Below, piece after piece: positions 26,402 through 36,000 of a DNA stretch of 64,000 nucleotides. A program made the translations under genes and the position numbers. The notes under the pieces were generated by a model, which was not told the DNA's origin, ran no database searches, and saw only the letters and a program-made list of their open reading frames with translations. Each line of letters starts with the position of its first letter. Positions within the stretch are counted from its first letter, which is position 1. The stretch comes from Glutamicibacter protophormiae (GTDB lineage Bacteria; Actinomycetota; Actinomycetes; Actinomycetales; Micrococcaceae), in assembly GCF_014647495.1 (NCBI RefSeq), contig NZ_BMPH01000003.1, positions 124,001 to 188,000 of the forward strand. The letters run 5' to 3'.

Positions 26402-26430
26402 TTTTCACGGGGCCCGGCAACTGGTAGAAT
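26402..26430 (+). promoter_or_regulatory. Promoter of rplY (TTTTCA-17-TAGAAT)
   Basis: TTTTCA (26402-26407) and TAGAAT (26425-26430) are 17 bp apart, with TGG just before the -10. A transcript would have an untranslated leader of about 140 bases before rplY, which could hold regulatory structure; none is clear by eye. Confidence 0.55.
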
Positions 26431-26580
26431 TATTCACTGTGCCCAGGCGAGGGAAACACCAGCAATGGTGTGACCGTTATCGACAAGGCCGGAAAAGCTC
26501 TTTCATCTCTTAGATGTTGGTTGCTTCCCGAGTCCACGCAAGGGCCTAAACGAAGCAATCATTTCCTAAGGAGATTCATC

Positions 26581-26865
26581 ATGGCATCTGTCAACCTTGA
26601 CGCCGTAGTACGCACCGATTTCGGCAAGGGCGCTGCCCGCCAGGCTCGCCGTGCAGGCCAGATCCCAGCAGTTGTCTACGGCGCAGGCTCCGAGCCACAG
26701 CACGTTCTGCTGCCGGCACAGGCAACCACCCTGGCTGTTCGCGACCGCGGTGTTGAGCTGGTCCTGAACATCGAAGGCACCGAAGTCAAGACCACCATCA
26801 AGGACATCCAGATCCACGCGCTGAACCGCTCCGTGGATCACCTGGACCTGCTGGTCGCTGCCTAA
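26581..26865 (+). CDS. rplY: 50S ribosomal protein bL25, short form
   Basis: bL25 binds 5S rRNA in the large subunit. This product has 94 residues, beginning MASVNLDAVVRTDFGKGAARQARRAG, and ends DHLDLLVAA, so it contains only the 5S-binding domain, like the E. coli protein. Many actinobacteria carry the longer Ctc/TL5 form of about 190-210 residues. The stop is clean and no leftover C-terminal domain is visible before pth. The start is supported by AAGGAG eight bases upstream. pth follows 30 bp later, the standard order. Confidence 0.92.
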   Translation: MASVNLDAVVRTDFGKGAARQARRAGQIPAVVYGAGSEPQHVLLPAQATTLAVRDRGVELVLNIEGTEVKTTIKDIQIHALNRSVDHLDLLVAA

Positions 26866-26895
26866 GCATTACGACAAGGCATATAGCTAAGCATC

Positions 26896-27477
26896 ATGAG
26901 CAATGACACTTGGCTCGTAGCCGGGCTCGGGAATCCCGGGCCCGGCTACGCTGGCAATAGGCATAATATCGGGCAGATGGTGCTCGATGAGCTGGCCAAC
27001 CGCGCCGGCTCGAAGTTCAAGACCCACGCATCGCGCGCCCAGATTGTCCAGGGGCGCATGGGCGTGGGAGGTCCCCGCATAGTCCTGGCCAAGCCCATGA
27101 CCTACATGAATCTCTCCGGAGGCCCCGTGGGCAATCTGGCGAAGTTCTTCGGCATCGGAATTGAGAACCTGATCGTGGTCCACGACGAGATCGATATTCC
27201 CTTCGACACCATCAAGCTCAAGCGCGGCGGGGGAGAAGGCGGCCACAACGGCCTGCGCGACATCTCCAAGGCCATGGGATCCAAGGACTACCTGCGGGTG
27301 CGCACCGGAGTGGGCCGACCGCCCGGACGCATGGATACCGCCGACTGGGTCCTCCAAGACTTCTCGAAGTCGGAGAAGCAGGTCTTGCCGTTCCTGATCG
27401 ACAATGCGGCCGACGCCGTTGAACTGCTGATGTCGCAGGGGCTGGAAGCCGCCCAGGGAAAGTTCCATACAGCCTGA
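26896..27477 (+). CDS. pth: Peptidyl-tRNA hydrolase
   Basis: Pth releases tRNA from peptidyl-tRNAs that drop off the ribosome. The 193-residue protein starts MSNDTWLVAGLGNPGPGYAGNRHNIG; the catalytic histidine is in RHNIG (about 22). KPMTYMNLSGGPV, the HDEIDIP segment with its Asp, and KRGGGEGGHNGL follow in family order. It is co-transcribed with rplY (30 bp gap) and followed by a terminator at 27491-27526. Confidence 0.97.
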   Translation: MSNDTWLVAGLGNPGPGYAGNRHNIGQMVLDELANRAGSKFKTHASRAQIVQGRMGVGGPRIVLAKPMTYMNLSGGPVGNLAKFFGIGIENLIVVHDEIDIPFDTIKLKRGGGEGGHNGLRDISKAMGSKDYLRVRTGVGRPPGRMDTADWVLQDFSKSEKQVLPFLIDNAADAVELLMSQGLEAAQGKFHTA

Positions 27478-27490
27478 AACCTTCGGAATC

Positions 27491-27526
27491 GCTCCGGCCC
27501 CTCGGATTCTTGGGCCGGGGCTTTTC
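27491..27526 (+). terminator. Rho-independent terminator after pth
   Basis: GCTCCGGCCC pairs with GGGCCGGGGC (with G-T pairs), and TTTT follows. Confidence 0.75.
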
Positions 27527-27666
27527 CATGCCCGCCGGACTCCAGTGCGGTCCAGTGCGGCCGTCGCACCGGCTGGGAATGGGGAGAATTCTTCCGCATT
27601 TCCCTGTTATGGTTTCTTGAGCCTGTTAACCGTGGCTGATTAGCAGGAAGTCATCAAGTTAAGCGA

Positions 27667-28683
27667 GTGATACCGGTGCCTCCACCCCACACCCCTCAAA
27701 CCCAGCCGCCGATGACCGAACGCAGGAACAGCGGAGGGCTGCCGCTGGGCGAAAACGGCCTGCCGCTAAACGGTGCCCAGGCCTTCAGCGAATCCTCGGA
27801 GCGGGTGGTGGCCTACCTGAACGCGCATACCCCGCTGGCCGACTGGTCGGTATCGCGAGTGGTGCACGGAGAACAGGTCCACGTGCACGTCCACCAGGAT
27901 CAGCTGCTCAGTACCGGAGCGAGAATCGACTGGAAAGAGTCCTTCTGCAGCCGCATGGCTTCCGGCGCCGCCCACGTGGTACGCGATTCGCGCACGGACC
28001 CCGATTATTCGGATCTCGACGCTTCCGAATACGTGGGTGCCTATGCGGGCTACACCATCAGCGACGACCGCGGTGAGATGTTCGGTGTGCTGTGCGGAGT
28101 CCGTACGGAGCCGCTATCCGACGAAGAGCAGCTCGATGAGCAGCTGCTGAACCTGTTCAGCGAGCTGCTGTCCACGCAGCTGGAGCTGGCCCGCGGCATT
28201 GACCGGGAACGCCGGCGCATCGAATTATCCGAGGCGTTGGCGAACACGGATGCACTGACCGGCCTGCTCAATCGCCGCGGATGGGATGCCATGGTGGCCG
28301 ATGCCCAAGAGCGGCTGGAGAGCTTCGGCGATGCCGTGGCAGTCGCCGTTGTCGACCTCGACGGCCTGAAACAGGTGAATGACACCCAAGGGCACACCGC
28401 GGGAGACGAGCTGATTATCCGAGCCGCCCAGACGCTGAAAGAGGCCGGCGGAGCCTCATGCCATGTGGCCCGCTACGGCGGGGACGAATTCATGATTCTG
28501 GCCAACGGGGTAGTTCCGTCACAGGCCGCAACATTCTTCGAGACCTTTGACGCCGCGCTGGCGTCGGCCGGCGTCGCGGCATCTTGCGGTTTCGCTGCGG
28601 CGGAGCCTGGGCTGGCCAGCCTCGCGGACTGCCTCTCCGAAGCGGACCGCATGATGTACCAACGCAAGCACAGCGCAAGGTAG
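27667..28683 (+). CDS. GAF-domain diguanylate cyclase
   Basis: A 338-residue signalling protein. Residues about 35-170 form a GAF-like sensor (WKESFCSRMASGAAHVVRDSRTDPDY, and YAGYTISDDRGEMFGVLCG). A short helix leads to the GGDEF domain (about 188-335), with NTDALTGLLNRRGW at its start and an intact RYGGDEF active site (GGDEF at 271-275). It should make cyclic di-GMP from two GTP. The RxxD inhibitory site upstream of GGDEF is absent (the position reads SCHV). The GTG 27667 start lacks a strong Shine-Dalgarno; ATG 27712 is possible. No EAL-domain gene is in the window. Confidence 0.85.
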   Translation: MIPVPPPHTPQTQPPMTERRNSGGLPLGENGLPLNGAQAFSESSERVVAYLNAHTPLADWSVSRVVHGEQVHVHVHQDQLLSTGARIDWKESFCSRMASGAAHVVRDSRTDPDYSDLDASEYVGAYAGYTISDDRGEMFGVLCGVRTEPLSDEEQLDEQLLNLFSELLSTQLELARGIDRERRRIELSEALANTDALTGLLNRRGWDAMVADAQERLESFGDAVAVAVVDLDGLKQVNDTQGHTAGDELIIRAAQTLKEAGGASCHVARYGGDEFMILANGVVPSQAATFFETFDAALASAGVAASCGFAAAEPGLASLADCLSEADRMMYQRKHSAR

Positions 28684-28790
28684 CGCGGAATCCGGGCAAC
28701 CCCGGGACTCCGGCACGGCCGCGGAAAATACCGCTCAAGCAGTGAGCCAAGTTCACCTCGCGCCCATGAGGCATGTCCTTAAGGCGGAAC

Positions 28791-28809
28791 TTACTAAGGA
28801 CTAACTTAG
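28791..28809. promoter_or_regulatory. DtxR/IdeR-box-like element upstream of sufS
   Basis: TTACTAAGGACTAACTTAG matches the 19-bp iron-box consensus at about 13 of 19 positions, counted by eye. It lies 117 bp before sufS. Iron control of Fe-S assembly would make sense, but the match is weak. Confidence 0.3.
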
Positions 28810-28925
28810 GTGTGCAACGGGTTCCAGAGTGGAATAATTACCTAATGTACCTATTGCCTAATCGCATGGCCGCCGGTTTTGCCGGTGGTGTGCTGGGCGA
28901 TTCATGACGAGAATCCGGAGGACCT

Positions 28926-30227
28926 GTGCACACCATGACTGGTCAGACTGAAGCGGCCGAAGCGCTTACCGCCAACGAGGTGGCACGTATCAAGGCGGAC
29001 TTCGAGATCCTTGAGCACCAGGTCAACGGCGCCGATATGGTGTACCTCGACTCGGGCGCCACCAGCCAGAAACCGCGGTGCGTCTACGAAGCCGAGCAGC
29101 ACTACTACGAAAACGCCAACGCCGCGGTGCACCGCGGTGCGCACACCCTTGCTGTCGAGGCCACCGACATCTTCGAACAGGGCCGTGAAACCGTGGCGAA
29201 GTTCATCGGTGCCAAGACCAACGAACTGGTCTGGACCTCCAATGCCACCGAAGCCCTTAATCTGATCAGCTACTCGATGTCCAACGCCTCGCTGGGACGC
29301 GGGGGAGACGCCGCCGCCCGGTTCCGGCTCGGCCCGGGCGACGAGATTCTCACCACCGAACTCGAGCACCATGCGAACCTGATCCCCTGGCAGGAACTGG
29401 CCTTCCGCACCGGCGCCACCCTGCGCTACGTGCCGATCGCCGAGGACGGCTCGCTGCGCTACGACCTGATCGATTCGCTGGTCACCGAGCGCACCAAGCT
29501 CGTGGCATTCACCCACGTATCAAATGTCCTGGGCACCATCACCGATACCCGGCGTTTCGTCGACGCCGCCCGCAGGGTCGGCGCCTTGACGGTGCTTGAC
29601 GGCTGCCAGTCCGTTCCGCACCTGCCGGTGGACGTCAAGGCCTTGGACGTGGATTTCATGGCGTTCTCCGGGCACAAGATGCTCGGCCCGACCGGCATCG
29701 GCGGCCTCTACGGCCGCGAAGAGCTGCTCAACGCCATGCCGCCATTCCTCACCGGGGGATCCATGATCACCGTGGTGGACATGGAACACGCAGAGTACCT
29801 TCCGGCACCGCAGCGCTTCGAAGCCGGAACCCAGCGCATCTCCCAGGTCCATGGCCTGGCCACCGCCGCAAGCTACCTCGATGAGATCGGCATGCAGCGC
29901 ATCGCCGACTGGGAAGAGCACCTGGGTGCGCTTTTGTACGAAGGACTTTCCGCGCTGGAGGGCGTGCGGGTCTTCGGCCCGGTCGATGCCAAGCGCATCG
30001 GCACCGTGCCATTCGAAGTCATCGGCGTGCACCCGCACGACGTAGGCCAGTTCCTGGATTCGCGCGGTATCGCCGTGCGCGTTGGGCACCACTGCGCGCA
30101 GCCGCTGCACCGCGCACTGGGCGTCACCGCGACCACCCGCGCAAGCACCTATCTCTACAACACCGAAGACGACGTCAAGGCCCTGATTGAGGCTGTGGCT
30201 TCGGTGCGCGAATACTTTGGAGTCTAA
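28926..30227 (+). CDS. sufS: SufS-type cysteine desulfurase
   Basis: A class V aminotransferase-fold PLP enzyme of 433 residues that takes sulfur from cysteine for Fe-S clusters. It has the SufS pattern: VYLDSGATSQKP near residue 39, NAAVHRGAHTLA, TTELEHHANLIPW, the PLP lysine in FSGHKMLGPTG and the RVGHHCAQPLH active-site loop with the catalytic Cys. GTG 28926 is chosen because GGAGG lies five bases before it; ATG 28935 is further away. The adjacent sufU (1-bp gap) makes this a SufS-SufU pair. Confidence 0.95.
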   Translation: MHTMTGQTEAAEALTANEVARIKADFEILEHQVNGADMVYLDSGATSQKPRCVYEAEQHYYENANAAVHRGAHTLAVEATDIFEQGRETVAKFIGAKTNELVWTSNATEALNLISYSMSNASLGRGGDAAARFRLGPGDEILTTELEHHANLIPWQELAFRTGATLRYVPIAEDGSLRYDLIDSLVTERTKLVAFTHVSNVLGTITDTRRFVDAARRVGALTVLDGCQSVPHLPVDVKALDVDFMAFSGHKMLGPTGIGGLYGREELLNAMPPFLTGGSMITVVDMEHAEYLPAPQRFEAGTQRISQVHGLATAASYLDEIGMQRIADWEEHLGALLYEGLSALEGVRVFGPVDAKRIGTVPFEVIGVHPHDVGQFLDSRGIAVRVGHHCAQPLHRALGVTATTRASTYLYNTEDDVKALIEAVASVREYFGV

Positions 30228-30228
30228 A

Positions 30229-30675
30229 ATGAACGAACTCGACCAGCTGTACCAGCAGGTTATCCTCGACCATTCCAAGCGACGCATCGGCTCGCCGCTC
30301 GTTGAACCGGAGACTGGCCACCGCCACGGCGAATCGCACCAGCACAACCCGATCTGCGGGGACCAGATCCGCGTGCGCGTGGAACTTGAAGGCGAACAAT
30401 TCACCGCCATGAGCTGGGAGGGGGACGGTTGTTCCATTTCCATGGCCTCCGCCTCGGTGCTCAGCGAAATGCTCCCCGAATTGACCCGCGAACAGTTCCT
30501 GGACAAGCTGGATCTCTTCCGGGAAATGATGCGTTCCAAGGGAACCATGACCCCTGATGAGGAGGTCCTGGAAGACGCCGTGGCCTTCGCCGGGGTCTCC
30601 AAGTTCCCAGCCCGCGTCAAGTGCGCCATGCTGGCCTGGGTGGCCGCCGAGGTCGCCATGCTGGAAGCGGCATAA
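30229..30675 (+). CDS. sufU: Fe-S assembly sulfur-transfer protein SufU
   Basis: A 148-residue SufU/IscU-fold protein that accepts sulfur from SufS. The three conserved cysteines are present: NPICGDQ (Cys43), GDGCSIS and RVKCAMLAW; Asp45 completes the zinc site, and the insertion before the last Cys marks it as SufU rather than IscU. The ATG lies one base after the sufS stop. A terminator at 30690-30733 ends the operon. SufBCD are not in this window. Confidence 0.95.
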   Translation: MNELDQLYQQVILDHSKRRIGSPLVEPETGHRHGESHQHNPICGDQIRVRVELEGEQFTAMSWEGDGCSISMASASVLSEMLPELTREQFLDKLDLFREMMRSKGTMTPDEEVLEDAVAFAGVSKFPARVKCAMLAWVAAEVAMLEAA

Positions 30676-30689
30676 CAACAACGTGAACT

Positions 30690-30733
30690 AAAAAATCTCT
30701 GGTTCCGCCCAAGGGTGGAACCAGAGATTTTTT
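30690..30733. terminator. Bidirectional terminator between sufU and nhaA
   Basis: A six-base A run, TCTCTGGTTCC, a loop, GGAACCAGAGA and a six-base T run make a symmetric hairpin with A/T tracts on both sides. It serves the convergent sufU and nhaA transcripts. Confidence 0.92.
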
Positions 30734-30754
30734 GCGTTGCGAACCAGTCAGGAA

Positions 30755-32107
30755 CTAGTTGTCCTCATCCTGCTGGTAGACGTCAGGGATGCCGTCCTTG
30801 TTGTCATCACGGGTCTCGCGTTCGGCGATCTCCTTGTAGCGGCGGTTGCGCGGAACCAGCCATAGGGCGCCGAGGATCGCGGCGATGAACGAGCCGGCCA
30901 GGATGGCCACCTTTGCGTGCTCATAGTGCTCCGACTCCAGGCCGAAGGACAGCTCGGAGACCAGCAGCGAGACGGTGAAACCGATGCCGGCCAGCAGGGT
31001 CACTCCGAACAGGTCGCCCCACTTGGCGTCCTTGTCCAGGGAAGCCTTGGTGAATTTGGTCAGCACCCAGGTCGAGCCCATGATGCCGATCGGCTTGCCG
31101 AGCACCAGACCCAGCACGATGCCCCAGAAGACCGGGTCGGTCAGCAGTCCGCCGCTGCCGGATTCCGGGGAAATGACCGTCACGCCGGCGGCGAAGAACG
31201 CGAAGACCGGAATGCAGAAACCCGAGGACAGCGGGCGGAAACGGTGCTCGAACTGCTCGGCCAGGCCGATTCCTTCGCGTCCGTCGGTGCGTTTGACCGG
31301 GACGCAGAAGCCCAGGACCACACCGGCAATGGTGGCGTGGATGCCGGAGCCGAAGACGAAGATCCAGGTGACGATGCCCAGTGGCAGCAGGATGATCCAG
31401 GCGGCCCACAGGCGGGTCGCGAAGAACTTGCCCAAGGTCCGGGCCAGAACGGTGAACAGGATGATCGGGATCAGCGACAGGGCCAAGTAGCCCAGCTTCA
31501 GGTCGTCGGTGAAGACGAAAGCGATGATGACGATGGCGATCAAGTCGTCAACCACGGCAAGGGTCAGCAGGAAGATGCGCAGCGCGGTCGGCAGGGACGA
31601 ACCGATCACCGCCAGCACCGCGACGGCGAAGGCGATGTCAGTGGCCGTGGGAATGGCCCAACCCTGCATCAGCTCGCTGCCGAAACCGCCCGAGGCCGCC
31701 GCGACGATCACGAAGATCAGTGCAGGAACTGCGACGCCGCCGAAGGCCGCCGCGACCGGGACGGCCGCGGTCTTGACGTTGTGCAGGTCGCCGATGACGA
31801 ATTCCTTCTTCAGCTCCAAGCCGGTGAGGAAGAAGAACACCGCCAGCAGGGCGTCGGCGGCCCAATGGCCGATGGAGAGATTCAGGTCGACACCGAAAAT
31901 GGTGGGCCCGAATTGGAAATCACGCAACGCGAAGTAGGATTCGCGGATTGGCGTGTTGGCCCAGATCAGGGCCAGCACTGCGCCGACAATCAGGACCAGG
32001 CCGCCGACGGTCTCCTTGCGCAGGATGTCTCCGATACGCACGGACTCGCTGTAGCTCGGCCGGGAAAATAGGTTCTTTGGGGAACCCGAAGATGGAGTGT
32101 TGGTCAT
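30755..32107 (-). CDS. nhaA: Na+/H+ antiporter NhaA
   Basis: An integral membrane antiporter of 450 residues that exports Na+ in exchange for H+. Eleven or twelve hydrophobic segments are visible. The signature GWAIPTATDIAFA and the paired aspartates in LAVVDDLIAI (ion-binding, helix V) are intact. A hydrophilic C-terminal tail (RRYKEIAERETRDDNKDGIPDVYQQDEDN region) extends about 40 residues past the last helix and contains a D-N-K-D-G-I-P-D EF-hand-like stretch. The gene is alone and converges on sufU. Confidence 0.93.
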   Translation of the reverse strand: MTNTPSSGSPKNLFSRPSYSESVRIGDILRKETVGGLVLIVGAVLALIWANTPIRESYFALRDFQFGPTIFGVDLNLSIGHWAADALLAVFFFLTGLELKKEFVIGDLHNVKTAAVPVAAAFGGVAVPALIFVIVAAASGGFGSELMQGWAIPTATDIAFAVAVLAVIGSSLPTALRIFLLTLAVVDDLIAIVIIAFVFTDDLKLGYLALSLIPIILFTVLARTLGKFFATRLWAAWIILLPLGIVTWIFVFGSGIHATIAGVVLGFCVPVKRTDGREGIGLAEQFEHRFRPLSSGFCIPVFAFFAAGVTVISPESGSGGLLTDPVFWGIVLGLVLGKPIGIMGSTWVLTKFTKASLDKDAKWGDLFGVTLLAGIGFTVSLLVSELSFGLESEHYEHAKVAILAGSFIAAILGALWLVPRNRRYKEIAERETRDDNKDGIPDVYQQDEDN

Positions 32108-32204
32108 GCGTTGTACTCGCTTACTTCGTTAAATGAACAATTCACGCCGACCAGACTTCCCGGCACACCATGTTCAACCCTAACGTAATTCGCGTCCCAA
32201 CACG

Positions 32205-32251
32205 CAGACGCCCGGAGGCCGGGCGAAAAAAATCACCGGTCCGGGCGTCTG
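32205..32251. terminator. Inverted repeat downstream of the DUF2505 gene
   Basis: CAGACGCCCGG (32205-32215) and CCGGGCGTCTG (32241-32251) are perfect complements; an inner alternative hairpin CGCCCGG-AGG-CCGGGCG precedes an A run, giving T's on the minus strand. It probably ends the leftward transcript. Confidence 0.6.
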
Positions 32252-32281
32252 TGGTCGGCGTCTCAAGCGACGTCGTCGACG

Positions 32282-32776
32282 CTACTTCGAAAGCCAGGCA
32301 TTCACCTGTGAAGCCTGAAGATTCAGTGCCTTGCCCAGGTACGGCTCGGCCGCCGAGGCAAGCTTGCCGCCGATGAATGGAATCGAGGAGGAGACCTTGC
32401 CCTCAATGGCGAATTCGGTGGTGTCGCCCTGGGCGGTCAGCTTCTCGCTGCCCGATACGGACACGGGCACGCCGGCCACATCGATCTTCACGGATGCAGA
32501 ACGGTTGCCAGCGGCATCCGGAGCGCTCCACTGCTCAACCTGGGTTACCTGGATCGAGGCACCGACGAACTTGCGGGCGATGTCCGGCACGCGGTCGGTA
32601 GGCATGGCGCGAACGGTGGTCAGGGTGAAGGCGCCGGAGGTGTCACCGCTGACGGTGAAGTCCTGCAGGGTGCCGTTGGCCAGCGAGGTCAGGTGCTCAG
32701 CGAAGCCGCGGTCAGCCAAGGTGGCGATGACCCGGTCGGCCGGGTGGGCGATCTGAGTGCTTGCGTTCAATGCCAT
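32282..32776 (-). CDS. DUF2505 family protein
   Basis: A 164-residue START/SRPBCC-like protein beginning MALNASTQIAHPADRVIATLADRGFAEHLTS. The HPADRV and TTVRAMPTDRVPDIARKFVG segments and the C-terminal IPFIGGKLASAAEPYLGKAL are typical of the actinobacterial DUF2505 family, which has no assigned function and a fold suited to lipid or ligand binding. The frame opens five codons upstream; ATG 32776 fits the family. The gene is divergent from mfd. Confidence 0.85.
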   Translation of the reverse strand: MALNASTQIAHPADRVIATLADRGFAEHLTSLANGTLQDFTVSGDTSGAFTLTTVRAMPTDRVPDIARKFVGASIQVTQVEQWSAPDAAGNRSASVKIDVAGVPVSVSGSEKLTAQGDTTEFAIEGKVSSSIPFIGGKLASAAEPYLGKALNLQASQVNAWLSK

Positions 32777-33019
32777 GAATGGATATCCCAATCTAGAAAT
32801 CTGGGCGGCCGGGAGATCGGCAGCTGCCGGTCCCGGATAATGGACAACATTAACCCTATCTGCTCACCTCGATTAGGTAGGCTAGGAAGGCATCAAAACA
32901 ACATATTGGCATTTAGCCGGCCGCGGAAAAGCTTTGCGGTCGGTGTTCGTGGTGTCAAACCGGGCTGAACGCCTCGCGCGCGTTGGCCCATAACCTGCCC
33001 GAGAGGACACGAAAGCCGC

Positions 33020-36000
33020 ATGAGCCTAGTTGGACTTCATGATTTCCTGCGTGAAGAATCGTCATTCCGCCGTATCCGCCAAGGTGCCTCACAAAGTTTT
33101 TCCACCCGCAGCGACGAGCTGGAAATTGCCGCGCCGCAGGGCATGCGTCCGATTATCGGCGCCCACGTCAGCCAGGGGCTGGCCGAAGGACATGACCGCG
33201 CCGTCACGCTGATCGTCACCGCCACCGGCCGTGAAGCCGAAGACATCTCGGCCTCGCTGGCCGCCTACCTCCCGTCCAAGCACGTCGCCGAATTCCCTTC
33301 CTGGGAAACCCTGCCCCACGAACGGCTTTCCCCGCGCAGCGATACCGTGGGCCGGCGGCTGGAGGTACTGCGCCGGCTGCATGACGGGGATCCGGATCTG
33401 AAGATCATCATTGCGCCGATCCGCGCCGTGCTGCAGCCGCTGGTGGCGGGTCTGGGAGAACTGCGCCCGGTTACCCTTGCACTGGATGCCGAGCCGGGAT
33501 TCGACACGGTGATCCGGGATTTGGCCGCCGCGGCGTATGCCCGCGTGGACATGGTGACCCACCGCGGAGAATTCGCCGTGCGCGGCGGCATCATCGACGT
33601 GTTCCCGCCCACCCTGGAGCATCCGGTGCGCGTGGACTTCTTCGGCGACCAAATCGACACAATGCGCTACTTTTCCATCGCGGACCAGCGCTCCCATGAC
33701 GGGGCCGGGCCGACCTCGATCACCGCAACCCCATGCCGTGAAATGCTGATCACCCCCAAGGTGATGAGCCGCGCGGCAAACCTCAAGGCCAGCTTCCCGG
33801 CCACCACGGAAATGCTCACCAAGATCGCCGGCGGCATTGCGGTGGAAGGCATGGAATCCCTGGCCCCGCTGCTGGTGGACGAGATGGTGCCGCTGCTGTC
33901 GCTGCTGCCCGAGTCTTCCATTGCCTTGGTCATGGAGCCTGAACGCGTGCGCGCCCGCGCCCACGACCTGAACGAAACCAACGCGGAGTTCCTGGCCGCT
34001 GCGTGGGCCTCGGCCTCGGACGGCGCCAGCGCGCCGTTGGACCTGAGCACCGCCGAATCCGGGCGCAAGCTCGAATCCGGTGATTTCGCCTCGCTCGCGC
34101 AGACCGTCGAACACGCACACCAGGCCAAGGTCTCCTGGTGGGCCGTCACCTCGCTCGGCTCCGATGAGGAACTGGACCTGGGCGCGGCCACCATCCGCGT
34201 GCCGGCTCGCGAACCCCACGGCTACCAGGGCGACATCGAGGCGATGATGGAGTTCATCGCCTCCCGCGTGGCCGACGGATGGCGCCTGGTGGTTGCCACC
34301 GAGGGCCCCGGCCCGGCTGCGCGCCTTTCCGAGCTCTTCGGCGAATACAAGATCCCGGCCCACCGCGTGGAAGACCTCTCGGCGGAGCCCACCGCGGGGC
34401 TGATCGAGATCACCCAGGCCACCGCCGGGCGCGGCTTCGTCTTCGATGAGCTGAAGACCGGGCTGCTGACCGAAGCGGACCTGCTGGGACGCTCCAGCGC
34501 CTACCCGAACCGCAAGTCCCGCAAGCTCACGGTCAAGCGCAAGCGCAACGCCGTGGACCCCTTGAGCCTGCAGGCCGGGGACTTCATCGTCCACGAGCAG
34601 CACGGCATCGGCAAGTTCGTGGAGCTGGTCTCCCGCAAGGTCAATGGAGCGGGCAAGGACGCCAAGCGCGAATACCTGGTGGTCGAATACGCTTCCTCCA
34701 AGCGCGGAGCACCCGGGGACCGGCTTTTTGTCCCGATGGACCAGCTGCACATGATCACCCGCTACGTGGGCGGGGAAGCCCCGACGCTGTCCAAGATGGG
34801 CGGCTCGGACTGGGCCAGCACCAAGTCCAAGGCGCGCAAGGCCGTCAAGGAGATCGCCGGGGACCTGATCAAGCTGTACTCCGCACGCATGGCCAGCCGT
34901 GGCCATGCCTTCGCCGGCGACACCCCGTGGCAGGGCGAACTGGAGGAGGCCTTCGCCTTCATCGAGACCCCGGACCAGCTCACCGCCATCAACGAAGTCA
35001 AGGCGGACATGGAAAAGGAGATCCCGATGGACCGGCTGATCTCCGGCGACGTGGGCTTCGGCAAGACTGAAATCGCGGTGCGCGCGGCCTTCAAGGCCGT
35101 GCAGGATTCCAAGCAGGTCGCAGTGCTGGTTCCCACCACGCTGCTGGCCTCCCAGCACTACCAGACGTTCACCGAACGCTATTCGGGCTTCCCCGTCCGC
35201 GTGAAGACGCTGTCCCGCTTCCAGACGGCCAAGGAATCCAAGGAGATCCTGGCCGGGCTGAAGGACGGCAGCGTGGACATCGTGATCGGCACCCACCGAT
35301 TGCTGTCAAAGAACGTGGAGTTCAAGAACCTGGGCCTGGTGGTCATCGACGAGGAACAGCGCTTCGGCGTGGAGCACAAGGAAGAGCTCAAGAAGATGCG
35401 CACGAACGTGGACGTGCTGGCCATGAGCGCCACCCCGATCCCGCGCACCTTGGAGATGTCCTTGACCGGCATCCGCGAAACCTCCACCCTGGCCACCCCT
35501 CCGGAGGAACGCCACCCGGTGCTCACCTATGTGGGCCCGCGCAGCGACAAGCAGATCAGCGCCGCGATCAAGCGCGAGCTGATGCGCGACGGGCAGGTGT
35601 TCTTCGTGCACAACCGCGTGTCCTCCATCGACCGGGTCGCCGCGGAACTGCGCGAGCTGATTCCCGAGGCGCGCGTGGAGGTGGCGCACGGCAAGATGAG
35701 CGAGTCGCGGCTTGAGCGGATCATCCAGGACTTCTGGGAGAAGAAGTTCGACGTTCTGGTCTCCACCACCATCATCGAAACCGGCCTGGACATCTCCAAC
35801 GCCAATACGCTGATCGTCGACCGCGCGAACAACTACGGGCTCTCGCAGCTGCACCAGCTGCGCGGCCGCGTGGGCCGCGCCCGCGAACGCGCCTACGCCT
35901 ACTTCCTGTGGGACGCGGAGAAGCCGCTGGGCGAGGTTGCCCTGGAACGCCTGAAGGCCGTGGCCGCGCACAACGAGTTGGGCTCGGGGTACCAGCTGGC

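Noticed and set aside
33089-35296. 735-codon open frame opposite mfd
   Set aside because: It lies wholly inside mfd on the other strand, shows no domain, and its composition follows the third-codon GC bias of mfd.
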